Shown here piece after piece: positions 17,853 through 26,939 of a stretch of DNA of 40,167 nucleotides. A program made the position numbers and the translations under genes. Below the pieces are notes generated by a model. That model did not search any database, was not told the DNA's origin, and saw nothing but the letters and a program-made list of their open reading frames with translations. Source of the stretch: Comamonadaceae bacterium. Its GTDB lineage: Bacteria; Pseudomonadota; Gammaproteobacteria; Burkholderiales; Burkholderiaceae_C. The stretch spans positions 1-40,167 of the forward strand of contig JAUMYU010000015.1 in NCBI GenBank assembly GCA_030528485.1, given 5' to 3'. Position 1 is the stretch's first letter. Every line of letters begins with the position of its first letter.

Positions 17853-18734
17853 CTGCACCACCTCCGGCGGCCTGCGGCTGGCCGAGGCCACGCTGCCCAT
17901 GGAGGCGGCCATGATGCAGCCAATGGCCAGCCACTGTTGCAGGCTCAGCGCCTCGTGCAAAAACACCAGCGCGGCCAGGGCGGCCACGGCGGGCTCCAGG
18001 CTGAGCAAAATGCCAAACGTCTCGCGCGGCAGGCGCTTGAGGGCGAACATCTCCAGCGAGATCGGGATGGTGCTGGAGACAATCGCCACCCCCAGCCCCC
18101 ACAGCAGCAACTGGGGATCGAACAGCGCCGCGCCCGCGTGGGCGATGCCAATGGGCACGACCACCAGCGACGCGGCCAGCAAGCCCAGCGCCACCGATTG
18201 GCCCGCGTGCAAATGCCCGGCGCGCTTGCCGAACACGATGTACGTGCCCCAGGCCGCCGCCGCGCCCAGCGCCCAGAGCGCGCCGGCGGGATCGAGTGCA
18301 TGCGCCTGCTCCGTCAGCGGCAGCAGCAGGCCCAGCCCCAGCACCACCAGCGCCACCCAGAGGTAATCGCGCTTGCGGCGCGAGTAATACAGCGCCACCG
18401 CCAGCGGGCCGGTGAACTCGATCGCCACCGCCACCCCGAAAGGGATGGTGCGAATAGCCATGTAGAACATCCAGTTCATCAGCCCCAGCGCCAGCCCGTA
18501 GCGCAGCAGCGTGCCCACATCGGGGCGCGTCAGCGGCCAGCGCCAGGGCCGCCATAGCAGCACCAGCACCAGCGCCGACAGCCCCACGCGCAACGCGCTC
18601 GTGCCCTGCGCGCCCACCAGGGGAAAGAGCTGCTTGGCATACGAGGTGCCCAGGGCCAGCGAAACCACCGAGCCAATCACGGCCAGCACAGGCCACAGAA
18701 CGGGGGCGGAATGCAAAAGGGAGGTAGAGCGCAT
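17829..18734 (-). CDS. rhtA: EamA-family exporter, RhtA-like (threonine/homoserine efflux)
   Basis: A 301-residue inner-membrane protein with ten predicted membrane segments in two EamA halves. It resembles E. coli RhtA over its length: SYAKQLFPLVGAQGTSALR, GLMNWMFYMAIRTIPFGVAVAIEFTGPLAVAL, GTYIVFGKRAG and SLEMFALKRLPRETFGILLSLEPAVAAL. RhtA exports threonine and homoserine, so efflux of an amino acid is inferred. The last seven residues come from a palindromic repeat. A TATAGT box ends only about 8 bases before the ATG, so the mRNA may be almost leaderless. It is divergent from ilvD, with repeat copy 7 between them. Confidence 0.85.
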   Translation of the reverse strand: MRSTSLLHSAPVLWPVLAVIGSVVSLALGTSYAKQLFPLVGAQGTSALRVGLSALVLVLLWRPWRWPLTRPDVGTLLRYGLALGLMNWMFYMAIRTIPFGVAVAIEFTGPLAVALYYSRRKRDYLWVALVVLGLGLLLPLTEQAHALDPAGALWALGAAAAWGTYIVFGKRAGHLHAGQSVALGLLAASLVVVPIGIAHAGAALFDPQLLLWGLGVAIVSSTIPISLEMFALKRLPRETFGILLSLEPAVAALAALVFLHEALSLQQWLAIGCIMAASMGSVASASRRPPEVVQISKSKEN

Positions 18735-18773
18735 GGGGCGCGACTATAGGGGCGGCGCAACGCACCCCTTTCA

Positions 18774-18848
18774 TTTCAATCAAAAGAAAAGTCATTTCAA
18801 TGTCATCATGCCTAAAAATGCATTTTATTTTTCCGTTTGATAGATAAT
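18774..18848. repeat. Palindromic intergenic repeat, copy 7 (core forward)
   Basis: Left arm TTTCAATCAAAAGAAAA and right arm TTTTTCCGTTTGATAGAT; the outer end of the right arm is diverged. The core is CATGCCTAAAAATGCATT. It lies between the divergent genes rhtA and ilvD. The 18849-19046 stretch after it is GC-rich, with GACAATGCG at 18972-18980 as a possible -10 region for ilvD. Confidence 0.8.
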
Positions 18849-19046
18849 AAAAAAGCCTCGACAGGCACGGCGCAACCGTTTGGGCGCTGCCCGCCTGGCA
18901 TGTCCCAAACGCCCGGGATCGCCAGCCGGGCCAAGCGCCGGAACAGGCGCAAAAACCTGTTCAAAAGGCGGGACAATGCGCCCCTCAGCGCGCCCGTCGC
19001 GCTGCCCTTTTTTCATCCCCACACCGATCACACCGAGAGCGACACC

Positions 19047-20819
19047 ATGAGCGATTCCTCCCGCCCCTCCGCCCCTTCTTGCAGCGCCTCCTGCACGGGC
19101 GAGGGGCAAAAAATCATCCCCATCCGCCCCGCCAACGAGCGCAGCGCCCACATCACCCAGGGCAAATCGCGCGCGCCCAACCGCTCCATGTACTACGCGC
19201 TGGGCTACACCGAGAGCGATTTCGACAAGCCCATGGTCGGCATCGCCAACGGCCACTCCACCATCACGCCCTGCAACGCGGGCCTGCAACGCCTGGCCGA
19301 TGCGGCCGTGGAGGGCATCCGGCAAGCGGGCGGCAACCCGCAAATATTCGGCACGCCGACCATTTCCGATGGCATGTCCATGGGCACCGAGGGCATGAAG
19401 TACTCGCTGGTCAGCCGCGAAGTCATCGCCGATTGCATCGAGACCTGCGTGGGCGGGCAGTGGATGGACGGCGTGCTGGTCATCGGCGGCTGCGACAAGA
19501 ACATGCCCGGCGGCATGATGGGCATGCTGCGCGCCAACGTGCCCGCCATCTACGTTTACGGCGGCACCATCCTGCCCGGGCGCTACAAGGATCAGGACCT
19601 GAACATCGTCAGCGTGTTCGAGGCCGTGGGCCAGAACGCCGCCGGCAACATGAGCGATGAGGAGCTCAAAGAAATCGAGCAGCGCGCCATCCCCGGCAAC
19701 GGCTCCTGCGGCGGCATGTACACGGCCAACACCATGTCCAGCGCCTTCGAGGCCCTGGGCATGAGCCTGCCCTACTCCTCCACCATGGCCAACCCGCACG
19801 ACGAGAAGCAAAACTCCGCCAGGGAATCGGCCCAGGTGCTGCTGCAAGCCATCCGCAACAACCTGCGCCCGCGCGACATCGTCACCCGCAAGGCGCTGGA
19901 AAACGCCGTGGCCGTCATCATGGCCACCGGCGGCTCCACCAACGCCGTGCTGCACTTTCTGGCCATCGCCCATGCCGCCGGCATCGAGGACTGGAGCATC
20001 GACGACTTCGAGCGCATCCGCAAGAAAGTGCCCGTGATCTGCGACCTCAAGCCCTCGGGCAAATACATGGCCGTCGATCTGCACCGCGCAGGCGGCATTC
20101 CGCAGGTGATGAAAATCCTGCTCAACGCCGGCCTGCTGCACGGCGACTGCATGACCATCACCGGCAAGACCATCGCCGAAACCCTGGCCGACGTGCCCGA
20201 TGCGCCGCGCGCCGATCAGGACGTCATCCGCCCCATCGACAAGCCCCTGTACGCCCAAGGCCACCTGGCCATCCTGCGCGGCAACCTCAGCCCCGAAGGC
20301 GCGGTGGCCAAGATCACCGGCCTGAAAAACCCCGCCATCACCGGCCCCGCGCGCGTGTTCGACGACGAGCAATCGGCCCTGCAAGCCATCTTGGAGGGCA
20401 AGATCAAGGCCGGTGACGTGATGGTGCTGCGCTACCTCGGCCCCAAGGGCGGCCCCGGCATGCCCGAAATGCTCGCCCCCACCGGCGCGCTCATCGGCGC
20501 AGGCCTGGGCGAGAGCGTGGGCCTGATCACCGACGGGCGCTTCTCCGGCGGCACCTGGGGCATGGTGGTCGGCCACGTCGCGCCCGAAGCCTACGTGGGC
20601 GGCGCCATCGGCCTGGTGCGCGAGGGCGACACCATCACCATCGACGCCAAGCAACTGCTGCTGCAAGTGCACGTCAGCGACGAGGAATTGGCCGAGCGCC
20701 GCAAGCACTGGCGGCAACCCGCGCCGCGCTACACCCGCGGCGTGCTGGCCAAATTCGCCCACAACGCCGCCAGCGCCAGCCGCGGCGCGGTGCTCGACGC
20801 CTGGAGCGAAGGGGTTTGA
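19047..20819 (+). CDS. ilvD: Dihydroxy-acid dehydratase
   Basis: A 590-residue Fe-S dehydratase of the IlvD/Edd family. It converts 2,3-dihydroxy-3-methyl acids to 2-keto acids in valine, isoleucine and leucine synthesis. The three cluster cysteines are C76 ([10 protein letters not shown]), C149 ([10 protein letters not shown]) and C221 ([14 protein letters not shown]). The C-terminus has the [19 protein letters not shown] signature. About 20 Ser/Pro/Cys-rich residues precede the conserved region, so the exact start is a little uncertain; the ATG at 19047 has a weak GAGAGCG site. No other ilv gene is adjacent. Transcription likely ends at the hairpin at 20914-20951. Confidence 0.97.
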   Translation: MSDSSRPSAPSCSASCTGEGQKIIPIRPANERSAHITQGKSRAPNRSMYYALGYTESDFDKPMVGIANGHSTITPCNAGLQRLADAAVEGIRQAGGNPQIFGTPTISDGMSMGTEGMKYSLVSREVIADCIETCVGGQWMDGVLVIGGCDKNMPGGMMGMLRANVPAIYVYGGTILPGRYKDQDLNIVSVFEAVGQNAAGNMSDEELKEIEQRAIPGNGSCGGMYTANTMSSAFEALGMSLPYSSTMANPHDEKQNSARESAQVLLQAIRNNLRPRDIVTRKALENAVAVIMATGGSTNAVLHFLAIAHAAGIEDWSIDDFERIRKKVPVICDLKPSGKYMAVDLHRAGGIPQVMKILLNAGLLHGDCMTITGKTIAETLADVPDAPRADQDVIRPIDKPLYAQGHLAILRGNLSPEGAVAKITGLKNPAITGPARVFDDEQSALQAILEGKIKAGDVMVLRYLGPKGGPGMPEMLAPTGALIGAGLGESVGLITDGRFSGGTWGMVVGHVAPEAYVGGAIGLVREGDTITIDAKQLLLQVHVSDEELAERRKHWRQPAPRYTRGVLAKFAHNAASASRGAVLDAWSEGV

Positions 20820-20833
20820 GGCTTACCCCCCAA

Positions 20834-20912
20834 AAAAACAAATCAAAGGAAATAAAACAATGCCATTTAGGCAACATACAAAATAAACAAAATTTCCCTT
20901 GATTTGAAAAAA
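20834..20912. repeat. Palindromic intergenic repeat, copy 8 (core reverse)
   Basis: Left arm CAAATCAAAGGAAAT and right arm ATTTCCCTTGATTTGAAA. The core TGCCATTTAGGCA is a perfect small hairpin. It starts 14 bp after the ilvD stop codon and is followed directly by a canonical intrinsic terminator, so here the repeat is not needed as the only terminator. Confidence 0.83.
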
Positions 20913-20913
20913 C

Positions 20914-20951
20914 AAAGCCGCCTGTCAGCCCGCGCTAACCGGCGGCTTTTT
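20914..20951 (+). terminator. Intrinsic terminator after ilvD
   Basis: AAAGCCGCC (20914-20922) pairs with GGCGGCTTT (20941-20949), with an 18-base loop and a T run to 20951. The A-rich left flank lets it work on the minus strand too. Confidence 0.85.
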
Positions 20952-21149
20952 CATGCCCGCGCCAGCCTGCCCCCGCCCCGATGCCACAGGGCAATTTTTT
21001 GCACACGATGGATAGCGCCTGCACAAGCTGGATAGGCGAGCGCCGGCCGGCGCTGCATGATGGTTTCGCAAGCGCGCCCGCCGCGCAGCACGGGCCGGGC
21101 GCGCTGCCACACCGCACCAGCGGGATGAACCAGCAAGGAGACAAGCAAC

Positions 21150-21947
21150 ATGAAAAACCTCAAGGACAAGGTCGCCATCGTCACCGGCGGCGCCACGTTG
21201 ATTGGCGCGGGCGTGGTACAGGCGCTGCGCGGCTACGGCGTGCGCGTGGCGGTGTTCGACATCGACGCCCAGGGCGGCGCGCGCCTGCAAGAGAGCGATG
21301 ACGAGGGCCCGCAAGGCGTGTGCTTCTGGCCTATCGACATCACCGACGATGCCCAGCTCGAACAAGGCGTGGCCGAAGTCGCCAGGCACTTTGGCCGCAT
21401 CGATTTTCTGGTCAACCTGGCAGCCACCTATCTGGACGAAGGCGCGCAATCGGGCCGCGCCGACTGGCTCAAGGCGCTGGATGTGAACCTGGTCAGCGCC
21501 GTCATGGCCGCGCGCGCGGTGCGCCCGCACATGCAAAAGCTGGGCAAGGGGGCGATTGTCAACTTCACCAGCATCTCCGCCTCGGTGGCGCAAACGGGGC
21601 GCTGGCTGTATCCCGTCTCCAAAGCCGCGCTGGGGCAACTGACGCGCAACATGGCGATGGACTTTGCCGCCGACGGCATCCGCGTCAACTCCGTCTCGCC
21701 GGGCTGGACGTGGTCGCGCGTGATGGATGAACTCACCGGCGGCGACCGCGCCAAGACCGACCGCGTGGCGGCCGACTTCCACCTGCTGGGCCGCGTGGGC
21801 GACCCCGCCGAAGTGGCCGACGTAGTGGCGTTTTTGCTCTCGGATCACGCCTCCTTCGTCACCGGCGCGGACTACGCCGTCGATGGCGGCTATTCGGCCA
21901 TGGGGCCGGAGCAGGCCAAGCCCGCCATCCCGCGCCTGGCCGAGTAA
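21150..21947 (+). CDS. Short-chain dehydrogenase of the flavin-monooxygenase cluster
   Basis: A 265-residue classical SDR. The cofactor motif is TGGATLIG and an Asp in VAVFDIDAQ suggests NAD. The Asn motif reads VNLAATY instead of NNAG. Catalytic Ser and YxxxK are in SISASVAQTGRWLYPVSKAAL. The ATG follows AAGGAG at 9-10 bases. It is followed, beyond palindromic repeat copy 9, by a StyA-like monooxygenase. In described indole-oxidation clusters an SDR acts on the dihydrodiol made by such an oxygenase, so a role in oxidising a hydroxylated aromatic intermediate is inferred. The 20952-21149 region upstream shows no gene; a promoter is expected there but was not identified. Confidence 0.87.
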   Translation: MKNLKDKVAIVTGGATLIGAGVVQALRGYGVRVAVFDIDAQGGARLQESDDEGPQGVCFWPIDITDDAQLEQGVAEVARHFGRIDFLVNLAATYLDEGAQSGRADWLKALDVNLVSAVMAARAVRPHMQKLGKGAIVNFTSISASVAQTGRWLYPVSKAALGQLTRNMAMDFAADGIRVNSVSPGWTWSRVMDELTGGDRAKTDRVAADFHLLGRVGDPAEVADVVAFLLSDHASFVTGADYAVDGGYSAMGPEQAKPAIPRLAE

Positions 21948-21967
21948 GCCTGGGCGACATGCGGTTT

Positions 21968-22044
21968 TTTACCAATCAAAGTAAAAACAACTCAATGAAT
22001 AACATGCCTAAACAAGGGTATTTTATTTCTTATTGATTTGTAAA
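21968..22044. repeat. Palindromic intergenic repeat, copy 9 (core forward, near consensus)
   Basis: Left arm TTTACCAATCAAAGTAAAAA and right arm CTTATTGATTTGTAAAAA. The core CATGCCTAAACAAGGGTA followed by TTTTATTTC is identical to that of copy 12. It lies 20 bp after the SDR stop codon and 64 bp before the StyA-like gene, inside what would otherwise be one operon. Confidence 0.9.
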
Positions 22045-22108
22045 AACAAAGCGCCAAAGCGGTTGCGAAAAACACGCGGCGCACCCCCCACTCACAAGGA
22101 GACAAACC

Positions 22109-23356
22109 ATGAAACGCATTGCCATCGTAGGCGCAGGCCAGGCCGGCCTGCCGCTGGCCTTCGGGCTGCTGGACAAGGGCTACGAAGTCACGGTGCTGAC
22201 CAACCGCTCGCCAGAGCAAATCCGGGAGGGCAAAGTGCTCTCCAGCCAGTGCATGTTCGATGCCGCCTTGCAAATCGAGCGCAACCTGGGCATCGACGAA
22301 TGGGGCGAGGCTTGCCCGCCGGTCGAGGGCATTGGCTTTGCCGTACCCCATCCCGAGCAGCCCGGCGCCAAGGCCGTGGACTGGAGCGCCCGGCTGGACA
22401 AACCCGCCCAGTCGGTTGACCAGCGCCTGAAAATGCCCGTCTGGCTGGAACGCTTCGCCGAGCGCGGCGGCGACTTGCGCATCGAGGACGTGGGCGTGGA
22501 CGAGCTGGAGGCGCTGACGCAAAGCCACGATCTGGTCATCCTCGCCGCAGGCAAGGGCGAAGTGGTCAAGCTGTTCGAGCGCGACGCCAGCCGATCGCCC
22601 TTTGACAAACCCCAGCGCGCGCTGGCGCTGACCTACGTGCACGGGCTGGTGCCCACGCCCAACTATTCGCGCGTGTCCTTCAACCTGATGGCGGGCATTG
22701 GCGAGTATTTCGTCTTCCCCGCGCTCACCTTGAGCGGCCCGTGCGACATCATGGTGTTCGAAGGCATCCCCGGCGGCCCGCTGGACATGTGGCGCGACGT
22801 GAAAACGCCGCAGGAACACCTGGCGGCCAGCAAGCGATTTCTGGAAACCTATCTGCCCTGGGAAGGCGCACGCGCGGCCAAGGTGGAACTCACCGATGCC
22901 AACGGCGTGCTCGCAGGCAGCTTCGCGCCCACCATCCGCAAGCCCGTGCTCACGCTGCCCTCTGGCCGCATGGTGCTGGGCCTGGGCGATGCCGTAGCGG
23001 TCAACGACCCCATCACCGGCCAAGGCTCCAACAACGCCGCCAAGGCCGCCAAGGTGTATCTGGACGCCATCCTCGAACACGGCGACCAGCCCTACACCCG
23101 CCAATGGATGGAGCAAACCTTCGAACGCTACTGGGATTACGCCCGCTGGGTGGTGCGCTGGACCAACTCGCTGCTCACCCCGCCGCCCGAGCACGTGGTG
23201 CAGGCGCTGGGCGCGGCGCAGGGCAGCCCCACGCTGGCGGGCCTGATGGCCAACGGCTTCAACCACCCGCCCAGCTACTTCCCCTGGTGGGACGATGCCG
23301 CGCAAACACAGCAGCTCATCGCCCAATGCCAGGCCAAAGACAACGCCGCCGCTTGA
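22109..23356 (+). CDS. StyA-like two-component flavin monooxygenase (styrene/indole type)
   Basis: A 415-residue FAD-dependent oxygenase component, the same length as StyA styrene monooxygenase. It starts MKRIAIVGAGQAGLPLAF with the dinucleotide-binding GAGQAG. Further StyA-like blocks are SPFDKPQRALAL, the FAD-binding GLGDAVAVNDPITGQGSNNAAKAA, and ARWVVRWTNSLLTPPPEHV near the C-terminus. Such enzymes use reduced FAD made by a separate reductase, encoded here 12 bases downstream, to epoxidise styrene or indole-type double bonds. AAGGAG lies 9 bases before the ATG. Substrate is not determinable from the sequence; no styCD or phenylacetate gene is near, so an indole or other aromatic substrate is as likely as styrene. 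Confidence 0.88.
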   Translation: MKRIAIVGAGQAGLPLAFGLLDKGYEVTVLTNRSPEQIREGKVLSSQCMFDAALQIERNLGIDEWGEACPPVEGIGFAVPHPEQPGAKAVDWSARLDKPAQSVDQRLKMPVWLERFAERGGDLRIEDVGVDELEALTQSHDLVILAAGKGEVVKLFERDASRSPFDKPQRALALTYVHGLVPTPNYSRVSFNLMAGIGEYFVFPALTLSGPCDIMVFEGIPGGPLDMWRDVKTPQEHLAASKRFLETYLPWEGARAAKVELTDANGVLAGSFAPTIRKPVLTLPSGRMVLGLGDAVAVNDPITGQGSNNAAKAAKVYLDAILEHGDQPYTRQWMEQTFERYWDYARWVVRWTNSLLTPPPEHVVQALGAAQGSPTLAGLMANGFNHPPSYFPWWDDAAQTQQLIAQCQAKDNAAA

Positions 23357-23368
23357 GGAGGCGTGCGC

Positions 23369-23929
23369 ATGAGCCAAGCAAGCATAAGCCCCCCTCCCGG
23401 CGGCGGCCATGACGGCAGCGGCGCGGCCTGGGCCTGCGCCGGAGTGCAACCCCAGACCCTGCGCAACCTGCTGGGCAATTACCCCACGGGCGTGGCGATC
23501 GTGACCACGCGCACGCCACAAGGGCGCAACGTGGGGCTGACGATCAACTCGTTCGCCTCGCTGTCGCTGGAGCCGCCGCTGGTGCTGTGGAGCCTGGTCA
23601 ACCACTCGCCCAGTCTGGAGGCGTTTCGCGACTGCGCCCACTTCGCCATCAACATCCTTGCGCGCGAGCACGAGGCGCTGGCGCGGCGCTTTGCCAACCC
23701 GGCGGTGGAGGACAAGTTCGCAGGCGTGCCCTTGCGCGAAGCGCCCGAAGGGCTGGCCGCCATCGACGGCGCCATTGCCACCCTGGTCTGCGCCCACGAC
23801 CACAGCCGCACCGTGGGCGACCATCTGCTGCTCATCGGCCAGGTCGTGCGCACGGCCAGCCAGCCGGGCAAACCGCTGGTGTTCCACGCGGGCAAATTCA
23901 CCTCGGTGCATGAGGGCGAAGCCCCCTGA
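23369..23929 (+). CDS. Flavin reductase partner of the monooxygenase
   Basis: A 186-residue protein of the DIM6/NTAB flavin reductase family. It has TLRNLLGNYPTGVAIVTTR, the flavin-binding NVGLTINSFASLSLEPPLVLWSL and a C-terminal VFHAGKFTSV. It would reduce FAD with NAD(P)H and hand it to the StyA-like oxygenase. The ATG at 23369 has GAGGAGG at 7 bases and lies 12 bases after the oxygenase stop. The first 25 residues (Ser/Pro/Gly-rich) are an extra flexible segment compared with StyB-type reductases. Confidence 0.9.
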   Translation: MSQASISPPPGGGHDGSGAAWACAGVQPQTLRNLLGNYPTGVAIVTTRTPQGRNVGLTINSFASLSLEPPLVLWSLVNHSPSLEAFRDCAHFAINILAREHEALARRFANPAVEDKFAGVPLREAPEGLAAIDGAIATLVCAHDHSRTVGDHLLLIGQVVRTASQPGKPLVFHAGKFTSVHEGEAP

Positions 23930-23994
23930 ACGCAGCCTGGCAGGCCAGGGCCGCATGCCTTGACCTGCCTCTTTTGATGAATGGAGTGACGACG

Positions 23995-25605
23995 ATGAAC
24001 ACCGCCAACGACGCCAACGCCGCCGACATCGTGTTCGTGGGCAGCGGCATCAACTCCCTGGCCGCCGCCGCCTTGCTGGCCGTGCGCGGCAAGCGCGTGC
24101 GCGTGCTCGAACGCAACGACCGCCTGGGCGGCTGCATCCGCACCGAGGAGCTGTTCCCCGGCTACCAGCACGAGGTTTTTTCCTCCTGGCACCCGCTGTT
24201 TGCGGGCAGCCCCGCCTACGCCGAACTCAAGCCCCATCTGGCGCAAGAAGGGCTGGAAATGCTCTCCTGCGATTACTCCACCGGCTGGGTACACCCCGAC
24301 GGCCGGGGGCTGGCGCTCAAGCAAGACCTGGCCGATGCCGCAAGGCGGCTGGACGCCTTGCAGCCCGGCGACGGCCAGGCGTTGCAGGAAATGGCCGGGC
24401 GCCTGTTCGGGCAGGACGCCGCCCTGACCTTCGGCCTGCTGGGCAAGCCGCTGTACAGCCGCGCCGTGCTGTGGCTGCTGTTTTCCCAATGGCGGCAAAG
24501 GGGCCTGGATGGCCTGCTGGAATTTGCCAGCGGCGCGCTGGAGAGCTGCCGGCGCTGGTCGCAGCGCAGCTTCCAGTCCGACGCCACGCGCGCCCTCATC
24601 GCGCCCTGGACGCTGCACTCCGGCCTAGGGCCTGACGAAGCCAGCTCGGCGCTGATTGGCAAACTCACCTTCGCCGCCGTCGTCAGCGGCGGCATGCCCG
24701 TCATCAAAGGCGGCGGCAGCCAACTGGTGGCCGCGCTGGCGCGCGTCATCGAAAAGCACGGCGGCAGCCTGCACACCCAAACCCATGTCGAGCGCATCGT
24801 GCTCGACGGCAACGGCGCACGCGCCACCGGCGTGCAATCGGCCGACGGGCAAACCTGGGCGGCGCGCCAGGCCGTGGTCTGCAACGTCACCCCCAACCAG
24901 CTCTACGGCCATCTGCTGCCCGACGCGCCGCCGGCCGTGCAGCAACGCGCCCAGGCCTACCGCTTCGGGCGCGGTTGCATGCAAATTCACTTCGCCCTGC
25001 GCGCCAGGCCGCAGTGGTGCGAGCCGGAGCTGCTGCATGTGCCGCTGGTGCATTTGACCGAAAGCATGGAGCAGGTGTGCCTGTCCGTCACCCAGGCCAA
25101 CAACGGCCTGCTGCCCCAGCGCCCCACGCTGGCCATTGGCCAGCCCGTAGCCGTCGATGCCTCGCGCGCGCCGCAAGGCGGCTGGATTTTGTGGATTCAA
25201 ATGCAGGAAATGCCCGCCCAGCTCAAAGGCGACGCCGCAGGCGAGATCGCCACGCCCGCCGACGGGCGCTGGAACGAGGCTGTGCGCGAGGCGTTTGCCG
25301 ACCGCGTGCAGGCGCGGCTGGAAGGCGTCATGCCCGGGCTGGGCGAAATCATCGTGGGGCGGCGCGCCTATTCGCCCGCCGATCTGGAGGCGCTCAATTG
25401 CAACCTGGTGGGCGGCGACCCGTACTCGGGCATTTGCTCGCCCGACCAATTCTTCTGGCTGCGCCCTTTTGCTGGCACGCACGGCGCGCGCGGGCACCAA
25501 ACGCCGGTGGGCAACGTCTTTCACATTGGCGCGTCCACCCACCCCGGCCCTGGCTTGGGCGCAGGCTCGGGCTACGCCGTCGCCCAGCGCCTGACAGGCA
25601 AGTGA
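23995..25605 (+). CDS. Phytoene-desaturase-like FAD-dependent oxidoreductase
   Basis: A 536-residue protein of the COG1233/CrtI-like amine-oxidase superfamily. The N-terminal FAD-binding motif is VGSGINSLAAAALLAVRGKRVRVLERNDRLGG. The C-terminal FAD motif region is HIGASTHPGPGLGAGSGYAVAQRL. The middle contains GGMPVIKGGGSQLVAALARVIEKHGG, typical of the family. The first ATG (23974) is less likely than that at 23995, which has GGAG 8 bases upstream. It ends a run of four same-strand genes. It is not a usual member of styrene or indole clusters known to me; a dehydrogenation or isomerisation step on the oxidised product is a guess. Confidence 0.85.
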   Translation: MNTANDANAADIVFVGSGINSLAAAALLAVRGKRVRVLERNDRLGGCIRTEELFPGYQHEVFSSWHPLFAGSPAYAELKPHLAQEGLEMLSCDYSTGWVHPDGRGLALKQDLADAARRLDALQPGDGQALQEMAGRLFGQDAALTFGLLGKPLYSRAVLWLLFSQWRQRGLDGLLEFASGALESCRRWSQRSFQSDATRALIAPWTLHSGLGPDEASSALIGKLTFAAVVSGGMPVIKGGGSQLVAALARVIEKHGGSLHTQTHVERIVLDGNGARATGVQSADGQTWAARQAVVCNVTPNQLYGHLLPDAPPAVQQRAQAYRFGRGCMQIHFALRARPQWCEPELLHVPLVHLTESMEQVCLSVTQANNGLLPQRPTLAIGQPVAVDASRAPQGGWILWIQMQEMPAQLKGDAAGEIATPADGRWNEAVREAFADRVQARLEGVMPGLGEIIVGRRAYSPADLEALNCNLVGGDPYSGICSPDQFFWLRPFAGTHGARGHQTPVGNVFHIGASTHPGPGLGAGSGYAVAQRLTGK

Positions 25606-25616
25606 AATGCCCCAGA

Positions 25617-25695
25617 ATTACAATTCATAAGGAAACAAAATGACTATGTTATGGCTTTTTTACAAAGACATAGCATTTTCTTTGATTTGTAAAAA
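25617..25695. repeat. Palindromic intergenic repeat, copy 10 (core reverse, variant)
   Basis: Left arm TTACAATTCATAAGGAAAC and right arm TTTTCTTTGATTTGTAAAAA. The core GACTATGTTATGGCTTT is the reverse complement of the variant core seen in copy 3. It fills the gap between two convergent genes, starting 12 bp after the FAD oxidoreductase stop and ending at the base before the AraC-type stop codon. Confidence 0.87.
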
Positions 25696-26769
25696 TCAAC
25701 GCCTGCGCAGCGTCTCGCTCGGCGTTTCGCCATAGCGATTTTTGTACTCTTGGCTGAAGCGCCCCATGTGGGCAAAGCCCCAGCGCAAGGCCACGCCGGC
25801 CACGCTGGCCGAATCGGCGCTGCCAAGCTCATGGCGCGCACGCTCCATGCGCACATCGCGCAGGTAACGCATGGGGCTGACGCCCAGAAACTCCTTGAAT
25901 CCCGCATAGAGGCTGCGCACGCTCACCCCGGCTTCCTGCGCCAATTGCTCCGCGCTCAGGGGCTCGTGGGCATAGGCTTGCACAAAAGCCTGGGCGCGGC
26001 GGATATGGCGCGGCAGCACGGCGCTGCGGCGCTGCGGCTGCGCCTGCTGGTGATTGTGGGCGTGGGTGGAAAGCAGCACCGAGGCCGCCAATTGCTCGAT
26101 CTGCGCCAGCACCAGCTTGTGCTGCGTCAAATCCGGCGTCTGCTGCGCGCACTCGGTCAGGTACGACAACAGGCTGCACCACGGCGCGCATTCGCGCCAG
26201 CGAAACCCCAGCTCGAAATGCAAAGGCCGATGCAACTTGTGGCCCAAATGGCCCACCAGCGTGCGCTCCACCAGCGAGCGCGACAGCCGCAGCATGAGCT
26301 GGTCGCTGCCGCTATGCCAGCGCATGCGGCTGGCCTCTTGCGGGCTGAGCACGCTGGCCAGCTCGGGGCCGGAATCGATGCTTTGCCTGCCGATGGCGAT
26401 ATGGGCATGGCCTGCCAGCGGCATTTGCACCAGAAAAAAATCCTCCAGCTCCCCAGGCTGAATCTGCACGGTAGCGCCATAGCGCAAGCGGCTGAGCGAC
26501 AGCTCGCCCAGGGCGACGTGGTGCATGCGCGCATCCAGACGCTCGCCCAGCGTGGTTTGCGTCAGCGCATGCGGGCGCATGACGCGACCGACCGCAGCGC
26601 GCGTCTCCTCCAAATCGGCGGAGGCAAACAAAAGATGCTCTGGCGCGTTGAAAAAGCGTTCAATGGTAGCGATGGGAGCGCCAATCCCTCGGGCATGGGC
26701 CGTGGGGCATGGCGGCTGTGCTGGGGTCACGGGAGCTGCCTCCTCTTGTGGCTGTCGGGTAGCGGCCAT
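25696..26769 (-). CDS. AraC-family transcriptional regulator
   Basis: A 357-residue regulator. The N-terminal two thirds match the AraC-binding-like domain of regulators such as those of aromatic dioxygenase and indole-oxidation operons (MRPHALTQTTLGERLDARMHH, FFLVQMPLAGHAHIAIG). The C-terminal double helix-turn-helix occupies about residues 260-357 (LSAEQLAQEAGVSVRSLYAGFKEFLG and VAGVALRWGFAHMGRFSQEYKNRYGETP). It converges on the SDR-monooxygenase-reductase-oxidoreductase genes and is the likely activator of that cluster, binding an aromatic effector; this is inferred from position and family. The start is uncertain because no good ribosome-binding site precedes the ATG at 26769, and the first 30 residues are Pro-rich. 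Confidence 0.87.
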   Translation of the reverse strand: MAATRQPQEEAAPVTPAQPPCPTAHARGIGAPIATIERFFNAPEHLLFASADLEETRAAVGRVMRPHALTQTTLGERLDARMHHVALGELSLSRLRYGATVQIQPGELEDFFLVQMPLAGHAHIAIGRQSIDSGPELASVLSPQEASRMRWHSGSDQLMLRLSRSLVERTLVGHLGHKLHRPLHFELGFRWRECAPWCSLLSYLTECAQQTPDLTQHKLVLAQIEQLAASVLLSTHAHNHQQAQPQRRSAVLPRHIRRAQAFVQAYAHEPLSAEQLAQEAGVSVRSLYAGFKEFLGVSPMRYLRDVRMERARHELGSADSASVAGVALRWGFAHMGRFSQEYKNRYGETPSETLRRR

Positions 26770-26866
26770 CCTAGCGTTGGCGCTGGCCTTTGGCGTTAGA
26801 GGGAAACCCGCGTTTTGGCCTGCAAATCATCCACTTTTGGCATGCGCTATCCGTTTTTGGCAGCTA

Positions 26867-26939
26867 GAGCGTTTCATGAACTTTGCATCCTTGAAGCCGC
26901 CCCAAATCCCGCCTGGCAAGGGCCGTAGGCGATACGCTC
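26867..26939. mobile_element. Short TA-flanked miniature element (GAGCGT ends)
   Basis: A 73-bp segment beginning GAGCGTTTCATGAACTTTGC and ending GGCGATACGCTC, flanked on both sides by TA (26865-26866 and 26940-26941). Its first 20 bases match the left end of the 236-bp element after ssb at 17 positions, so both belong to one family. The right-hand TA is the start of a TATGAT box that lies 6 bases before the ATG of the next gene. The rest of 26770-26866 shows nothing clear. Confidence 0.6.
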
